Shown: piece by piece, positions 1-14,100 of the stretch | How positions within the stretch are numbered: position 1 is the stretch's first letter | How the letters are laid out: every line of letters starts with the position of its first letter | NCBI GenBank assembly: GCA_038496445.1 | Contig: JALMLS010000585.1 | Location: 124,001-188,000, forward strand | DNA: 64,000 nt | Reading direction: 5' to 3' | Source of the DNA: Trichosphaerium sp. ATCC 40318 | Lineage: Eukaryota; Discosea; Flabellinia; Trichosidae | The notes under the pieces: generated by a model | Told to the model about the DNA's origin: nothing | The model's input: the letters and a program-made list of their open reading frames with translations, nothing else | The model's database searches: none | Position numbers and translations under genes: made by a program

Positions 1-156
1 ATGAGAGGCTACCAACATTATCACCGTCACAATTGCAGCGATAATAGAGACAATGCAGATAGCCAAAAGTGAGTGGATTGACCTTTGTTTTATGCTAGTG
101 TCCTTTAGATTTGTTGTCCTAACGACCAAGTACACAAGAGCAGCTTCATAGCACAT
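1..156 (-). CDS. Membrane protein, 3' part cut by window edge
   Basis: An open frame runs leftward from an ATG at 156 to the window edge (52 codons). It encodes a polar stretch followed by a hydrophobic helix (LLAICIVSIIAAIVTVIMLV), a typical single transmembrane segment. The frame stays open upstream to a TAA near 210, so the ATG may be internal and the exon could start at an acceptor. The layout (polar segment, then one helix) resembles the C-terminal ends of the surface proteins at 16780-18512 and 19426-19748, so this is probably another type I surface protein. No catalytic domain is visible. Confidence 0.4.
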   Translation of the reverse strand, partial: MCYEAALVYLVVRTTNLKDTSIKQRSIHSLLAICIVSIIAAIVTVIMLVASH

Positions 157-2052
157 AGTTTTGGTTGAGCTATTGCGCAGGTGTAACCGTTTACGGGCTT
201 ATATTATGGGTTTGACAGGTTGCCTTATTCTGAATAAGTAAGGCCACTAATTACAACGTAACTGTGTTCAGATTTAGGTATAAGAGATGTAGAGGCGCTT
301 CTTTCTACAGCTTTTGTCTTTCAGTTAAACAGTTTGGGTGCATTCATCAATCAACCAATTGAGATAGTTAATACCAAAACAAACGCTCTTGTAAGTGAAC
401 TCTGGATTGACCAGTAGTTCGGGTAATTTTTTGAAGCGAAAATTTTTGTTTTCAGAGATAGTTTACTATAAAACTACAGCTTCAAACAAATACTTGGGTA
501 CAGTTTTGCAAATTGATGGTATTGTCAAGCATCGGAGCGGAAGAGATTTACAATATCCAATATGTAATGCTGAAAATGGGATGAATGGTAGCAACATGTA
601 CCCGGGTATTGTTCTCCGTAGCACATTTTGATAACAAAGTAGTTTACATTGTCGAGCTTGCTGAGAATACCCACCTCTGTACTTCACTTGTTTACCAACA
701 ATAGAGCGTAGAAGAATCATGGACTACAATGAGCCAAGTACATAGCATAGGATTGTTATGGAAACAATACGTTTTGCACCTATTTTCGGATAGGTTCCTA
801 CGGAAGATTGTGAAGTACCCATGTATCTGTCTATTACCAACTGAAAGACAACAAGTTAGGGTCCTTTTCAAATAAAGTAAGTACGTGCAAACATAGAAAA
901 GGGCTAAGAAGATCCTTACAATGAACCTGAGACCAGTCGGGTAGTAAGTTCTACTGACATCATTGACAAACTTGGTTTAGTACTTTTGCAAATTTTCCCC
1001 TTTGGAGATTTGACAGATTTGGCAGATCTTCTCGTTTGTCTTACAGAGCTCTCAAAACTAACGCTTTCGTTGGGTGCATAGTTCAGTCTACAATTCATTG
1101 AAGCATCAACAGATTTGCGATGCTAAAGAAAGGCGCAGTTACAACAATAAATAGTGATGTAGCAGTTTACACGCGGTGTTGATTGAAAGAAAGGTGGCAC
1201 AGCATTTCTAACAAAGGAGCGTATTAGAATTTTCCTTTAAGGGCTGTGATGGTCTCTGACTCATTGTAGTACTCTGAGGTATTGTAGCCACGTACAACAT
1301 TAAAATTCTGACCAAAACCAGCTTACCTGTTCGCGAAGCTCATTATCACGTGTAACCATACAGTAACATCGAAAGCATAACTAATCAAGCAAATCCTAGT
1401 GGCTGTGAGCCACGAAAAACAAAGCAAAGCGAGCCTTAAGCACCTTATTGTAATCCTAAGCGCGTGAATGAGTGGTGCCTCTGTTCCTTGAGGTTGCAAC
1501 TTTTTTGAAATATGTCAGGTTTCAGAAAAAACAGGGTGTTTGGACAAGAGTATAAAACTTGGAGTTTTCTAGGAGCCCACGATCACTTAAACCGTTTTGT
1601 TGCACTGGTACATAGGACTAAATCGTCCTACTAAAACTCATTTATGCTCTTGTACAAACTTTTATTTTTAGCTAGCATTTGCTTTGTAGGAATCTGTGGG
1701 CGTAAGGTATTCATTACAAAAGTTCTTAGCCTAAATAAAAATGTACCAGTTTTAAATGAAAGTCGACGTTACAAATCTCCCCTAACTTGTTATTTCACCC
1801 ATTCTCACATTTCTTGATTGAAACGGCAGTTTGCCCCGAAAAATAGTTTTCACACTTGCTTAACAATCGCACGTGATTTGCAGTATCGTCAAACGTAGCT
1901 TAAATAATCCACGAAGCGTTAAAAAACCATTGCATGGTTTTTAGTTTGGCATGAATAGACACGATCTTATTTAATGTACCCGAATGCCAGCACGACCAAA
2001 AACCCGACCTAACATTTTGTGGTCTTTAATTTAAAAGTCCAAAATACTCCCA
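157..2052. other. Region with no gene I can support
   Basis: About 1.9 kb with only short frames. The longest plus-strand frame (395-631) has acceptor-like TTTTCAG before it, but no upstream exon joins it in phase. A basic minus-strand frame at 916-1098 has no recognisable features. Several CACGTG palindromes occur (for example near 1340 and 1870). It may hold decayed exons of the membrane protein at the left edge plus the promoter of the gene starting at 2053. Confidence 0.4.
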
Positions 2053-4029
2053 ATGACAGCATCACGTGTCGCAATATTATTTACTCTACTCCTTGCCTGT
2101 AAGTAAAACCTCCCCTTCTTCACGTTTTTTTTACTAACCCAACAAAATGACAGTGTGTTATGCATTGAGCGTAAATGAGTGGGGACAGCTCACTGAAAAA
2201 GACTTGGAAACTGGCGAGCGGTTAGAGCAACCTCTGATCGCTACTGGTGAAATGACAGGTCACGGACAAACTATATGTATCGCAGCAACAATAGAGACTA
2301 TGGGTTCAGGAAAAGGAGCAGTTGTTTTTATTGGCAATCAAAAAAGTGCGTGGAGAAAAAGAGTGGACAAAAAAGCAGTTTAACGCATTGTGTTACACCT
2401 TGTTAGGTTTTGAAGATGGAACAGTTACTTCGTTCAGACTCACTGGAGACTCTATACCTTACAGTATTGCCTACGGAAATAATGAGTTTGCCATTGTACT
2501 CTACAATGATACTCTACGAGGTGAAATGAGGTTTATTACACCAGAAGGAAATGTTCGTGCAACTATTTGTTTGCCAAGTTTAACTAACCTACTTCACAGG
2601 GTTTTAATGTATCTGACGTATACAAGTATGATATATTACGTGTTGCTGGGTTTCAAGATACTGCTTTCACTTTTGATCAAGGTAACGCCATTTATTTTTA
2701 CTAAACAAAGCAGTTTGGTTTTTGTCTTTTGATTCAAGCTCTTGTGTCATCCGGATAGTACACGTGATAAATTAATTTGAAGTTTATTGCCGATATTAAA
2801 ATTACTTAATAAATTTTGAACGTAACAATGCCACTGTGTAACATCTCAGTGCCTATTTTAGTTCGATTGAAGCAAAAAAAAAGTTTAAGCTATATTTGAC
2901 TTATCTCTACTTAGCATCCAATTCATACATCCTCATTAATAGAGACAGAAGCAGTAGTATTATATCTCCCATTTACATTGATGCTGGTACAAAAGAGTTG
3001 TCTGTGGGCAGTAACAAAGGTATGTACATTGGTGACTAGAGTTTTTGTAACTCTCGCTTTAGTTGCTGAAGGTGGGCTGTTCACTACTTCGGCAGAAATA
3101 GGTGAAGATGGATGTCTCGTTACTGCTTTTCAAAAAAGGAATGTAGATATTGGTTTAATACGTATATCAGTGATAAAAGGAGCACAGACGGTAAGCAAGA
3201 ACAATTCTTGTTTGTATTAAGTTGATTATTAGTTTCTTTATGAACACCTTCTTGTAAATGATAGTAACATGTACGATGAAGCTACAGATATGGCGTATGA
3301 TCCAGTTTCAAACCAGTTTGCGTTGTTATACGTAACTGCGATTGATTCTGATCCTAATCAACTACCACCAATGCCTACATTGACAATACACGTGATCCAA
3401 TTTTCAGTAAAATGTGAGGCCAATGCTCAAGTTCAAGTTATTGGAGATACTGCAAATATTACAACAATAGCTAATAGAAGAGAGTTATCTTATGCTATTC
3501 GACAATCCCAACTAGCGAAAAGTGCATTTCTAGCAACATATTCAGATGCTGTATCAACGTACATGCTTGATATATCTTCGTCAAATGATGTAAACAAAGT
3601 AAAACTACCTGACAATGCAGCCAAGATTCCCAATAATGTCGATATTGCTTGGTTGCAAACACCTTCTTGTGGATTAGCTGTGGTACGTTTCTCCATCTAT
3701 ATCATTTAACGGAATGGTTCAAAATAATTACACAATTATGTATCCACGCATTGAGGCAAAGACTAATGTCTTGGTTTTAGGTTGTTGCTGAAACAGATAG
3801 TGATACATCACTTATATTGGTTGATGAAACCCTAAACCTTTTTAATTGTTCTGATGCTCAAACTAGTGCACCTACAATGATGCCAGCATCGCCAACAGCG
3901 TCAGGTAATGGAACAACACCACCATCGACAACAACATCACCAAGTACTGGAAATACACCAAGCGACTCTATGCGCATCACGTGGTATGCTCTAAGTCTCT
4001 TTGTATTACTCATCAGTCTTTGTACTTGA
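2053..4029 (+). CDS. Secreted protein with Thr/Pro stalk and C-terminal anchor (8 exons)
   Basis: Eight exons splice in phase to 465 codons: 2053-2098, 2154-2345, 2407-2552, 2600-2681, 2915-3019, 3063-3190, 3233-3682 and 3781-4029. Donors are GTAAGT, GTGCGT, GTTCGT, GTAACG, GTATGT, GTAAGC and GTACGT. The start gives a signal peptide (MTASRVAILFTLLLA). The body is a run of beta-strand-like segments rich in Asn, Asp and Gly, perhaps propeller-like. A stalk of Thr, Pro and Ser follows (TTPPSTTTSPSTGNTPS), then a hydrophobic tail ending directly at the stop (WYALSLFVLLISLCT). That ending fits a GPI anchor or tail anchor at the cell surface. I do not recognise the ectodomain. Phase agreement at all seven junctions makes the model strong; the function is inferred only from topology. 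Confidence 0.8.
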
Positions 4030-4375
4030 TGTCTTTGTGATACCTTGTAATACCTTTGAATACTGACATTACACCGAATAAACAACCCTTGCACTTTCAG
4101 TCACAACGCACTTTGCTCTGCACCGAATACACATTCACCTTTCATTGAGTTATTTAAACCAACACCGACACTATGTCATTAGAACACGTAAAAGTTGCGC
4201 CTGTTCTTGAAGTAGGACAATAATGGCCCCTTGAGCTGGTCCACATTTACAAATGGAACAAGCTAATCTATGAACCTTCACACAACTCGAGGGCACCACG
4301 TGCTATGGATTCAATTGTTGTAGAAAAAAGTTGCGTTCTCAAATCCTAAAGCGAACAAAGGTATACAATAGGTAT

Positions 4376-5062
4376 TTAATTTACAAGAGATTCATCTAGG
4401 TTACAGTCTATTACATGCTCATCGCTTGGTGGAGGAGATAAACTACAAATATCAAGCAACCCATCAGATTCTCTTAGCGTTGGTGATTTTACCTTTGTTG
4501 CGCGTAGTTTACCCTTCCAGAATAGTAAAGATTGTATTGATGCTTCCATTTTGTCCAAATCCGCTAATGCTGCTTGAAATTCTTTAACGAGACTTTTACG
4601 CTTTTGACGTAGTTTAGGTGATGCTATAGCATCCAGTCGTTCCATTAATCCGACCAATGTGTTGTCTATAGCCATTCTTTGTTTAACGGCAACTTGTAAT
4701 GTTTCGTTTGTTACACTTGTGATAGTTAATGTCCCTTGAAGCGCTTGAGCTTGTTTCTTTTGGCGTAAGAACTCAACGCGTATCATTTCTAATTTTCGCT
4801 CCTCTGGAGCGTGCTTTCGCAAGCATAGGCGACATACTGGTACTGGAGTAGCGTAATCGAACTGTGGGATAGAAATTTGCTCTGGAGCGATACAATCTTT
4901 ACAAAAATACCTTCCACATCCTCTACATCCATGCTAAAGCGTTGTAAAACAATGAGTTTACCGTTGAATTCAAAAAACCCGTACTGTAGCTTCAAAAATA
5001 CCAAAGACGTGCTTACACTTATAACAGTCTTCAGAGACTACTATAGTAGGCCTTCGTTGCAT
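4376..5062 (-). CDS. Small FYVE-type zinc-finger protein with coiled-coil tail
   Basis: Two exons (5062-4985 and 4933-4376) join in phase to 211 codons. The N-terminus holds a FYVE-like finger: CYKC, then HGCRGCGRYFCKDC, then CRLC, giving the eight zinc ligands. The Arg/His-rich core follows the family pattern that binds phosphatidylinositol 3-phosphate on endosomes, although the canonical RHHCR is here HGCR. The remaining 150 residues are charged and helical, probably a coiled coil. The ATG at 5062 is the first in frame, with a TAA upstream, but an extra 5' exon cannot be excluded in the 230 bp before the next gene. It converges with the gene ending at 4029 and is in tandem with the gene ending at 5299. 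Likely role: endosomal adaptor (inferred from the family). Confidence 0.75.
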
Positions 5063-5298
5063 AAACGAGCTATTTATGAGGTCTTAGTCTAACACTTTTT
5101 GAATTTGTTTGAAATTGACTGATTTGTCCTCTTTTGGTCGCCAGTATTACAGAAAACTCGCAAAAAATTGTCTTTGTTTCCAAAATCTTTCAGGTGTTCA
5201 CAACGCTCTTGTTTCGTGAAAAACAAGATAAACAAAGACAGAAAATACTAACTTTTTTTTAGACAACTCACGCTGGCGTTTTTACTTTTCTTGATTTG

Positions 5299-7665
5299 CT
5301 ACAAACTATAGTTCCATGGTATATCAAGAAGACCATCTTTATCAGCAACAGCAAACTCTGGAGCAATACGAATACGTAAACCTTCAATAAAAGGGAAAAG
5401 GCTTCCACCATGATTCAATAAATTCATCAAACAAACACCTTGTTGTCCCCAAGAAACCATATCATCAAAAGTTAATCCAGGTAGACGATAAACACGTACA
5501 ACCTTTAATCTAAGGTTTTCTATATCTTTCTGCATCTTTGATAGATTTTCATGCTGTTTAAGCAACCCAGGACCTTTTTCTTTAAGTACTCTAACCAAAA
5601 CAGATGGATCTGTGTCAAGAGGAACGTGAAGGACACCATCTATAGGTTCTGTAGAGAAAGCTTTTATACTACTTTTGTTTGTATCTATTACCCTCATTTT
5701 TATATTTGATAGTTCTTCTAGAACCCATTCTGGGTGTTTTTGTGTTGATCTGTCCAAATGAGTTAAAAAGTCTTTATATTCTGGTGTATTCGCAATATCA
5801 AAATCTGTGAAAAAATATCCAAGTCCCATCTTCTTTGCTACGTCCATTTCTTGTTTGAACCTAACAATAATAAGTAAAAAAATAGTGGTATATTTCTAAT
5901 AAAACATAAAAGAACAAAGAGGTAGAAGAAACTTGTTGAAGAGTTCAATTTGTTTGATCGTTTACCTGATTGATTCTCCTTTTTTGATGTTTGCTATGAT
6001 TGACGGAGTAAAATTACATAACATCTTTGTCCAATCTTCAATAGTGCCATTATACTTTAATGTTAAACGCCCTATCTTATCAATACCATAATGACCACCA
6101 AATACAATGGCCTATAACACGAAATAAATAAGAAAAAAATAAGAATGCCTAGCCGTGAAAAACAATCAATAAACGATTAGCAGACAGCTCACAAAAATAA
6201 TCTGTAAAACTCTATCTTCTTATGTATAGCTTGGATAGAACGAAAACATGCAAAACAACACATATAGACATGTAACAAACGTACCAGCATCGCTAATTTT
6301 GTAGTATCTTTACCTTCATCTTTAAGCTTTGTGATAAGCTCATCAAGTCTTTTTATTAGGTCAAACCTGAATATTGAGTCTTCTAGTGGGGTTTGCTTGA
6401 ACCCAAGCAAATGATGATACTCAAATACAGGTCTCACTTTATGATGTTGCCAAAGAACTGAACAATATAATCAACATGTAAACAAATACACAAGTGGAAT
6501 AAAACAGACGTTATGAGAAACTTACACACTCTAGATATGTTGTATTCCCTCTCCTTGTCTTTACACTTATTGGCACGTTCTCTAGCATCTTGACCATACA
6601 TTTGAAGGAAAGAGAGTAATGTATCTGGCCTACAATAACGATTAACAAAATCGAGAAAAAAAGCGAGATTCGAAGAGAGACGCACTTTTCAACTAGTTGA
6701 TTGTTGCTATCCAATATTTCAGTCTTAACACGTGTGTAGTCGTGTACCAATACGTCATCTACGTCCATATGACAAGAACTATAATATTCATTAAGCACAA
6801 AGACGCAAAGTCATCAAAGAAAGAACGGTTTTTTAAAAAAAAACAAACCTGAACAACATTAGCATTGTTGACTTTAGATAATCTTCAGTTTGGTCGGATG
6901 TACTCTGAAAATGTTTTCCATCAATTAATAAATCTACTTTATCATCTACAAAAATAAACCATGTGTCAAAATGTCAAAAATCTTTGCATTTTCAATGAAA
7001 AAAACCCCCGAAAAGTTTGATTTTTCTCTCTGCTCGCTGACACTTTAGAGGTACTTAGACTATGCTAGTTAATTCTCTTCACCAACTAGAAGCGTGTGGA
7101 ATAGATGAGGTATCGTAAAAGCGAGGTAGGACATAAATGATGGCAAAAAAAGCGGTTATTTTTACCTTCTTGTTCGAGATAAAATGTAAGCACATACGAA
7201 CTTCTAGGCTGCCTCATACGTTCTGCGGTAATTGCTTATATAAGTTAACCCTCAATAGGCTTCTAAGAGATGTTTTTGGTTCGTTTTAAACAACGTACAA
7301 GTCGGTTTGAACTCTTCCAAAAAACACATTAATTTTTGGAAAGAATATTCGTTGACACGCTATTTGACGTCATAAACAATCGAAGTACGAAGTTTTAAAG
7401 GGTTTGCACCTTTTTCGTTGGATCTTTCATTTTATCCGGTTGAATCTTACGGTAGAAGTTCCGCAACACTGTTGTCAGTGCCTCTGGCTGTTTTTTATAA
7501 CCATACAATCGTATTTGTTTGCGCTTAGTATTTAAATCAGCTAAACGATATAAATATCATTGTGGTACGTACTGTATGCTTTTTTGTTCTGTTTGGCGCA
7601 CGATTGGACAAACTCAATCGTAAATTACAGTATCGCGCTTGCGAAACTACTCGACTGCGTAACAT
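5299..7665 (-). CDS. TCAIM-like mitochondrial protein (DUF4460/DUF4461)
   Basis: I could splice most of this gene in phase. The ATG at 7665 opens a presequence-like N-terminus rich in Arg and Ser (MLRSRVVSQARYC). A J-like segment follows (VLRNFYRKIQPDKM and VNEYSFQKLMCFLEEFK), then a central helical region. The C-terminal domain contains FGGHYGIDKIGRL and ends GLLDIPWNYSL before a TAG at 5299. Order and motifs fit the DUF4460-DUF4461 family, whose animal member is TCAIM, a mitochondrial protein of poorly known function. Donors are GTACGT, GTAAGT, GTGCGT and GTTTGT. One junction (near 7250) uses an AAG acceptor. The join from the presequence exon to the J-like exon was not fixed. Identification is from memory of the family pattern. 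Confidence 0.75.
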
Positions 7666-8120
7666 CACAGACTCGCGACTTTGGTGAGTTAACAATCAAA
7701 TTACTATATTACGACTGACAATGACTTACGTGAAGAACTGTCATCTAGAAACATGCGCAAACTGTCAAAGAGCTTTGAGGAGTATCCTTGCAAACAGTCA
7801 AGGTATGCACACGTGACAAAATGAGGCACTTTTTCTTTTGTGAGCCGATACTAACTAGTTCCGTTTTCCACTTTTATTACTCGTCGGCTTGTTCTTAGAG
7901 GACAACCATTATTTATAATTTAATACTAACAAAACCCAGTAGACATTACAATACAATTTTACTGTACACAGATAATTATTTACATCTCCAAAATAAAAAA
8001 TAAGAAACAGAAAAAAATAAGACAAAATGTTTGTTCTTTCATCTTATCTTATTTTTTCCCTCTCGTTTGTATCTTTCTTTCCTTTCTCAAAGGAATACGA
8101 AAGTTTTTTTTTGTTTTTTT
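7666..8120. promoter_or_regulatory. Intergenic region between two minus-strand genes
   Basis: It holds the promoter of the TCAIM-like gene and the 3' flank of the ROCO gene. A CACGTG palindrome lies near 7810, about 145 bp upstream of the start codon at 7665. The right end is very T-rich, followed by the TAA of the ROCO gene. No reading frame stands out. Confidence 0.45.
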
Positions 8121-11100
8121 TTATAATCCGTCATCTATTGAAGCTAAGAACTCTTGTAACAGATCCAAAGCATCACCAAGCCACATACGATCATCAGGGT
8201 CTTTTAACCAACACTGTTGCATCATCTGAGATAGAGCAGGAGGACAAGATCGTGGGATCGTTGGGCGTAAGTGTTCATCAATGATAGCTGTTTTAATTTC
8301 CTAAACCAAGATTTAATACAACACTACACAATAAGAAGAAAAAAAAAGTAACCAACTTTCAACGCAGTCAAAAAAACTCAAAAAAGTTTTTCCGTGAGAT
8401 TATGTCTCTTATAGGTACCTGTAGCTTCCATTCTGAGAAAGTAGCAATATTCCCATTGACCTCCCAACCGCTTTGTTCAAGTTTTTTAACAAATTCTTTG
8501 TCATTAACCTGAGTATCGTTGAGTGTTTCCTCACGATGTGCTGTATATTGTTTAAACTCCTCAAAAGGATGTTCACGAGCTATAATCTCCCATATAAGAA
8601 TACCAAGACTATAGATATCAGACTTATGATCATATCGTGTCCCTTCTGAGTCATCTAATATTTCTGGAGCCAAACATTGGAAAGTTTTGAGAGCTTCATT
8701 CAACGACAGAGTAGTGAACTTAAAAAAAAAGAGTCAGTCTACAAAAACTCAAGATCGCTTTAAAATTACCTGAGCAAGACCGAAATCGCCTAACTTAGCC
8801 AGGATATCTGCATCAGCAGATAAAGAGTTGATCTACAAGAGTAATAAGTTTCAGTTTTTCAAATGACTGCTTTTTTGTAGAGTGACGTACAAATACATTT
8901 GGACTACGTAAATCGCGGTGTACGATAGGTGGTTGCATTGTTTGTAGGTAATTTAATCCTTTTACAACATCTATTATTATACGTGTACGTACACGCCAAG
9001 AAAACTGTGAATCTGATAGATTTTTATCGTGAATATGGTGGTAGAGTGATTCATTTGGTATAAACTCAAGAACCATTGAAAGAGGGTTCAAAGAGATACC
9101 AAAAATATTAACCAAATTAGGGTGGTTAAGTCGGCTTTAAGGAGGAGTAAAGTCAGCAAAAAACAAATACAATTAACGAAAAAAGTTGGGCGAAAAACAC
9201 AAACGCACCTCATGATGTATACTTCATGCGCAAATTCAATAAAAACTTGGCTACTAACGTCGCCTTTAAGTTCCTAAAATAAAAGCGTTAACATTGATTT
9301 CTATTAAATCTTAACATTCTTCTTTACATACCTTAATAGCGACAGTCTTAGAGCCGTCCATTACGCCTTTGTAAACAACTAAAAAAAGTGAGTACAAAGT
9401 TTGTTTAGTTTTCATTGCGAAAACAACCACTTACCTCCAAAACCACCTTCACCAATACACTCTTTACACTCCAATTGCTCAATAAGTGGTAAATGTACAA
9501 AAGCAATATCAGGAGCGAGTTCCTAAAACAAAGTCAGAAAAGACGTCCAAAAAACGAGAAGGTGAAAAGGAATCAAGTCAAAAAAAATCAATTGTGGCGG
9601 AATATTACCTCAATAGAAATACTTCTATCACCAAGTGACATAACCAATTGACCATTAGTAAAAGCTTTGATTGTCTCTTCAAACGTAAAAGTAAATGATT
9701 GTGGCTCTCCATCTGCATCGGTTAAAGTAACACCAAGGTTTCTAGTTACTTTATCATTCATACTTGCGTAAAAGCTAAGTATAAGAGCATCAATAGCTTC
9801 AATTGCTCTAGCTAGTAAACCCAAATTTCCTTCAATCTCACAGTCATGAGGTGTATGTATTGTTAAAGCAAGCCTGTCTGATGAATACAACAAGTATCCA
9901 GTCTCATGACCTAGCTTGAATAACATTCCTTTTGCCCATACTTGTTCATAAGCTAAACCAGAAATTTGCATAAAACGAACAGTCAACCGTGAGAAAAAGC
10001 CACGTGGTAGAAAGTCGAATTTGTATTCTCTAGAAAACCGTGTAACTGTTGGTTGTAAGCTCTGACGGAACGGAACAAATGAGTCATCAAGTAGATCAGG
10101 GTTATCTCTAAGAAGACAAGGTATAACACTCTTCTTAGAACCTAAACAATTAGAGTAAGTACAATACGTTCAATAGGTTCATTTAACAAGAAGACAATAT
10201 AATTACCTCTGATAGGAAACATAACCTCGAATAATTCAAGTAGAGATATCAAACTGGCGTGTAAATCAATTGGATACTGCTTCCAAATATGTGGTAGCAT
10301 TTGATGATCTAGTACACCATTTTCAATTGAAATTGAGAAACTGACAAGACTTGACATAACATTTGCGAGCCATTGAGGGTCAAGAACAACAAGGTCCCTT
10401 AGTTTAGGCTAAACAACAGATATTAACTTCTGTAGTATACCAAATAACAGGTAATCTACATACCTTGTTAAACCAAAGAAGGCTTCCAACATCATGTAAA
10501 AATTCAGCCATTGGTACAACCGACTTTGCATCAGCACCACAAAGAGCGCATTGCTTCTCAAAGTCACTCCACTTCATAAAATGAACTCCTTTACGTCGTA
10601 GATTCTCAACAACAGTATCTACTTTCTAAAAAGTTGAGTTAGGACAGAAGAACCTAGCACATCGATGTTTTACTGTAAAAAAGTCCTGTTCTGACAATAA
10701 CGTACCAAGTAAAATACAGGCACTTGTGCTTTGAGTACATCTTGTTTAAGAGCAACTTCTTTGAGCGCTCGCCGTATATTACTTATACCATGACCAGTTT
10801 TTGGGGAGCAAAACGCAAATTCACGGATATTTGGATAAGTCCTTTTTAATCGATTAATTTTCTTTGTTACTTTCTCCAAATGCTCTGAAGTACATCTAGG
10901 ATCATCCTAAAAAATTAACAAAGTCAATACAAAATATTACAAGACAGAAAATCACAAAAATAACGAAAGAAAGTTCTTGGTTTTTCTACACCAAAACACG
11001 TACCCTATGAGTTCCTACTAGCACTATAGGTGATAGCATATCTAGCAATTTTACAGTTTTAAGCCAATACTCAAGTCTAGAACTCTTTTCATCCATGACA

Positions 11101-14100
11101 TTAAAAACAAGCATGTAAATACTCCGTTTTGTCAAAAAGAACTGATGAGAAGGATAGAAAATCTATAGTTTCATTAGAACAAAGCCCAGTAATTAACTCA
11201 GAAGTTGACTATAAAGCGTACCTCCTGACCACCAAAGTCAAGTACAAGGAAGTAATGCATTTTAGAAAGAGGAATACTTGAGAACAAAGGTAAGTAAATA
11301 AAACAAGACAAAATAATTTTGCAACATACCGACCCATGTCAATTCCATCTGTTGACATATTCTTTGGATATTTTTCTTTCTGTAGTCTACGTATCAAATG
11401 TGTCTTACCAACATTCTCTTGACCAAGTACTAATAGTTTGACACGTCTCCAACCGTCTGTACCAGACTCTGTGTTTCGAAGATATTGAAGCAACTTAGGC
11501 GTTTTCTAATTTTTTCTTTAATTTTTCTTTCTCTTGTAGTGCCAAAGCGTACCTTCATTAATATTTCCCGCGGAATAGTTTGTAATGGGTTATTCGCTAC
11601 TAATAGTTTTTCAAGATCAGAAAATCTACCAAGAACGGGAGGTAACCTAGAAGGAAAAGTCAATTTTTTTAAAACGTGACAGATTTGATTTTAAGTTTCT
11701 GTCAACTCCACAACTCACCGTTGAAGATTGTTATTCATCAAGTTGAAGAACTTTAAATATCGTAATAATAAAGCCCATTCAGGCACTTCATCCAACTTCA
11801 GATCTGATAAATCAAGTGTTTTGATATCATCAATGTGACTACCAGCTTCAAGGAGCAAAGGAACCAATTCTTGTTTCTTTTTGTAATCATCTTTGATGTT
11901 CGCAATAATTATACCAAGAGGTGTCAACCCACGTGTATTTTTAGTGTATACATCCACGTTGTCATACGTAAGTAAGAACCTTACAACATTACTTTGAACC
12001 TCATAGCAAGCTAGATAAACAATCAGTAACGTCATTCAAGGTACCAAAGCGAAAAGAAAAAAGATAACATACCATGATGAAGAGCTGTGTTTTTGTATTT
12101 ATCTTTAGCTGTAATATATGCTCCTTCATTTATGAGGTGTTGCACGATCTATAAAATCATTAAATTAGATGTGCTCAACAAGAAATTTAGTCACCTCTAA
12201 ATGACCTCCATGAGCAGCAGCTATAAGCGCTGATTCTTTATTTGGCCCTTGATCAATAGGAACATGTTGTTCAAGTAATATCTAAAACAAATAAAATGAG
12301 GTTTGTTGTGGCACCATAAAGTAATCCATACCCGTGCAATGTCTAGGTAACCTTTCGAACAAGCCATATACATAGGTGTCATACCCGTGGCAAGTTGCCC
12401 ATGGACTGCATCTGGCCTTAATCGCAACAAGCTCTTAAAAATAGAGTGATCTTCACCAATATTTTCTAAAACAGCCACAAATGATTCAGTTGCATTTCCT
12501 TCACTCCATAATAAAAAGAGACGAAGGACGTCAAGTCTGTTGTTCCTTGCAGCATTTACAGAGGCAACCCACAAAGGTGTCAACCCAGTTGGTCTAAAAA
12601 GTCAATTACGAGCTTCAACCATTAAAAAGAAAAACGAACTTACCCTGCTCTGTTTGGATCATCTCCGTATTTAATCAGCGTAGCAGCCATTCGTATATTT
12701 ATATTCTCAGCACTACATACACGAAACAATGGAGAATCACTTCCACCAGTAATGGATGGTGCATGAAACTCCAATAGAGCAATAGCTTCCTTTACTTTGT
12801 TTTGCTCAATGTAGTCCATAAAAAGACGTGCTAGCGGATAGTTAGCGAAACAAAAAGAAGACAACGTTCAACCACATACGTCCTTCGCTAAAATGATGTT
12901 TAGCTCTTTCAAAAAAATTGAGCCAAGAGTCTCTCATCTTAACTTTATCTATTGGTACATAAAAGATATAACGTGGTGAAACCGAGCCTAAATTGAAAAG
13001 TGTTAGTATTTTGTTTTAAACAAACTGTACAATTTGTACCATTCTTTGTTACGCTAATACCTACTGATCGATCATTCAAGTTATACACCAAGCACTCTAA
13101 ATTAACAGTTAGAATTTTAAATCTCATGAGAGACTCAAAAAAAGAAAAGAAGTGTTGCAAAAAAAGTACCAGTCGATTCAAGTTTTCCAAAACAATAGTC
13201 GCTTATCATAAGTGCGCGGACAAATCTAAGAGAATCAACACCTCCTTCTCTACCAGGTACTTTTTCAGTAATAAGTATCATGTCATTCGTTAAATACAAC
13301 CAACGTTCCTAAAAGAAAAATGAATAACTGAAATCATATCATCCAACTAGTAAAAAACGTACAGCCATATTACCAGACCTAACGCTTAACTCACTCCAAC
13401 CTGACTCGTAAGTATGCCTTCTACCACGCTTGACTAAACGTGTTTTCTACGAGCATTAGTTGTTATTTATAGATTGTTTTCTTGACATACTTCAGGAATA
13501 CTTGCAATTTTATCTTGTATTGCAAAAATCTTGTACATATTTTGTGCAGCACGTAATGAAGGTCCAGCATACGTCATCATATGATCAAACGCTTGCAAAA
13601 ACTTTTTTGTAGCAGCATGATCAGCATGATTTGTAGGTGTTGATCTTCTAAGAGTCTACAACACAAATTAGTATGTAGGAATAGAATAAAATAATTTAAA
13701 AAAAACTGACACATTCAGCTTTCGCGATAGAACTTACTCTGATAATATTATGCTGTTCCTTGATGTCATCAACTATTAATTTAAGAACACATAATCCAGA
13801 AACCCAATATTGTCCAATATCGGAATCTGCGCGTAAAAGACGCTCATAAACCTCTAGAGCATACGGATAATTATGTAAGTATCGGTAAACAATACTCAAA
13901 TACTCAGGACCCTATTTCATAAAGTAAATATCTTCATGGCTTATAAAAAACAACTAGATACGCACAGAAGTAACAAGAATGCTTCCAACCTTTGCTGAAA
14001 AAGGATCTTGTTTAACAACATCAAGGTCACTAGACAGCTAATATGCCGAAAATTGTTAATCCCTATTGAAAAATTCTTTTTCTTGTACCTTTGTCAGTGC

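Noticed and set aside
395-720. Gene on either strand near the left edge
   Set aside because: No start, signal peptide or in-phase splice partner could be found.
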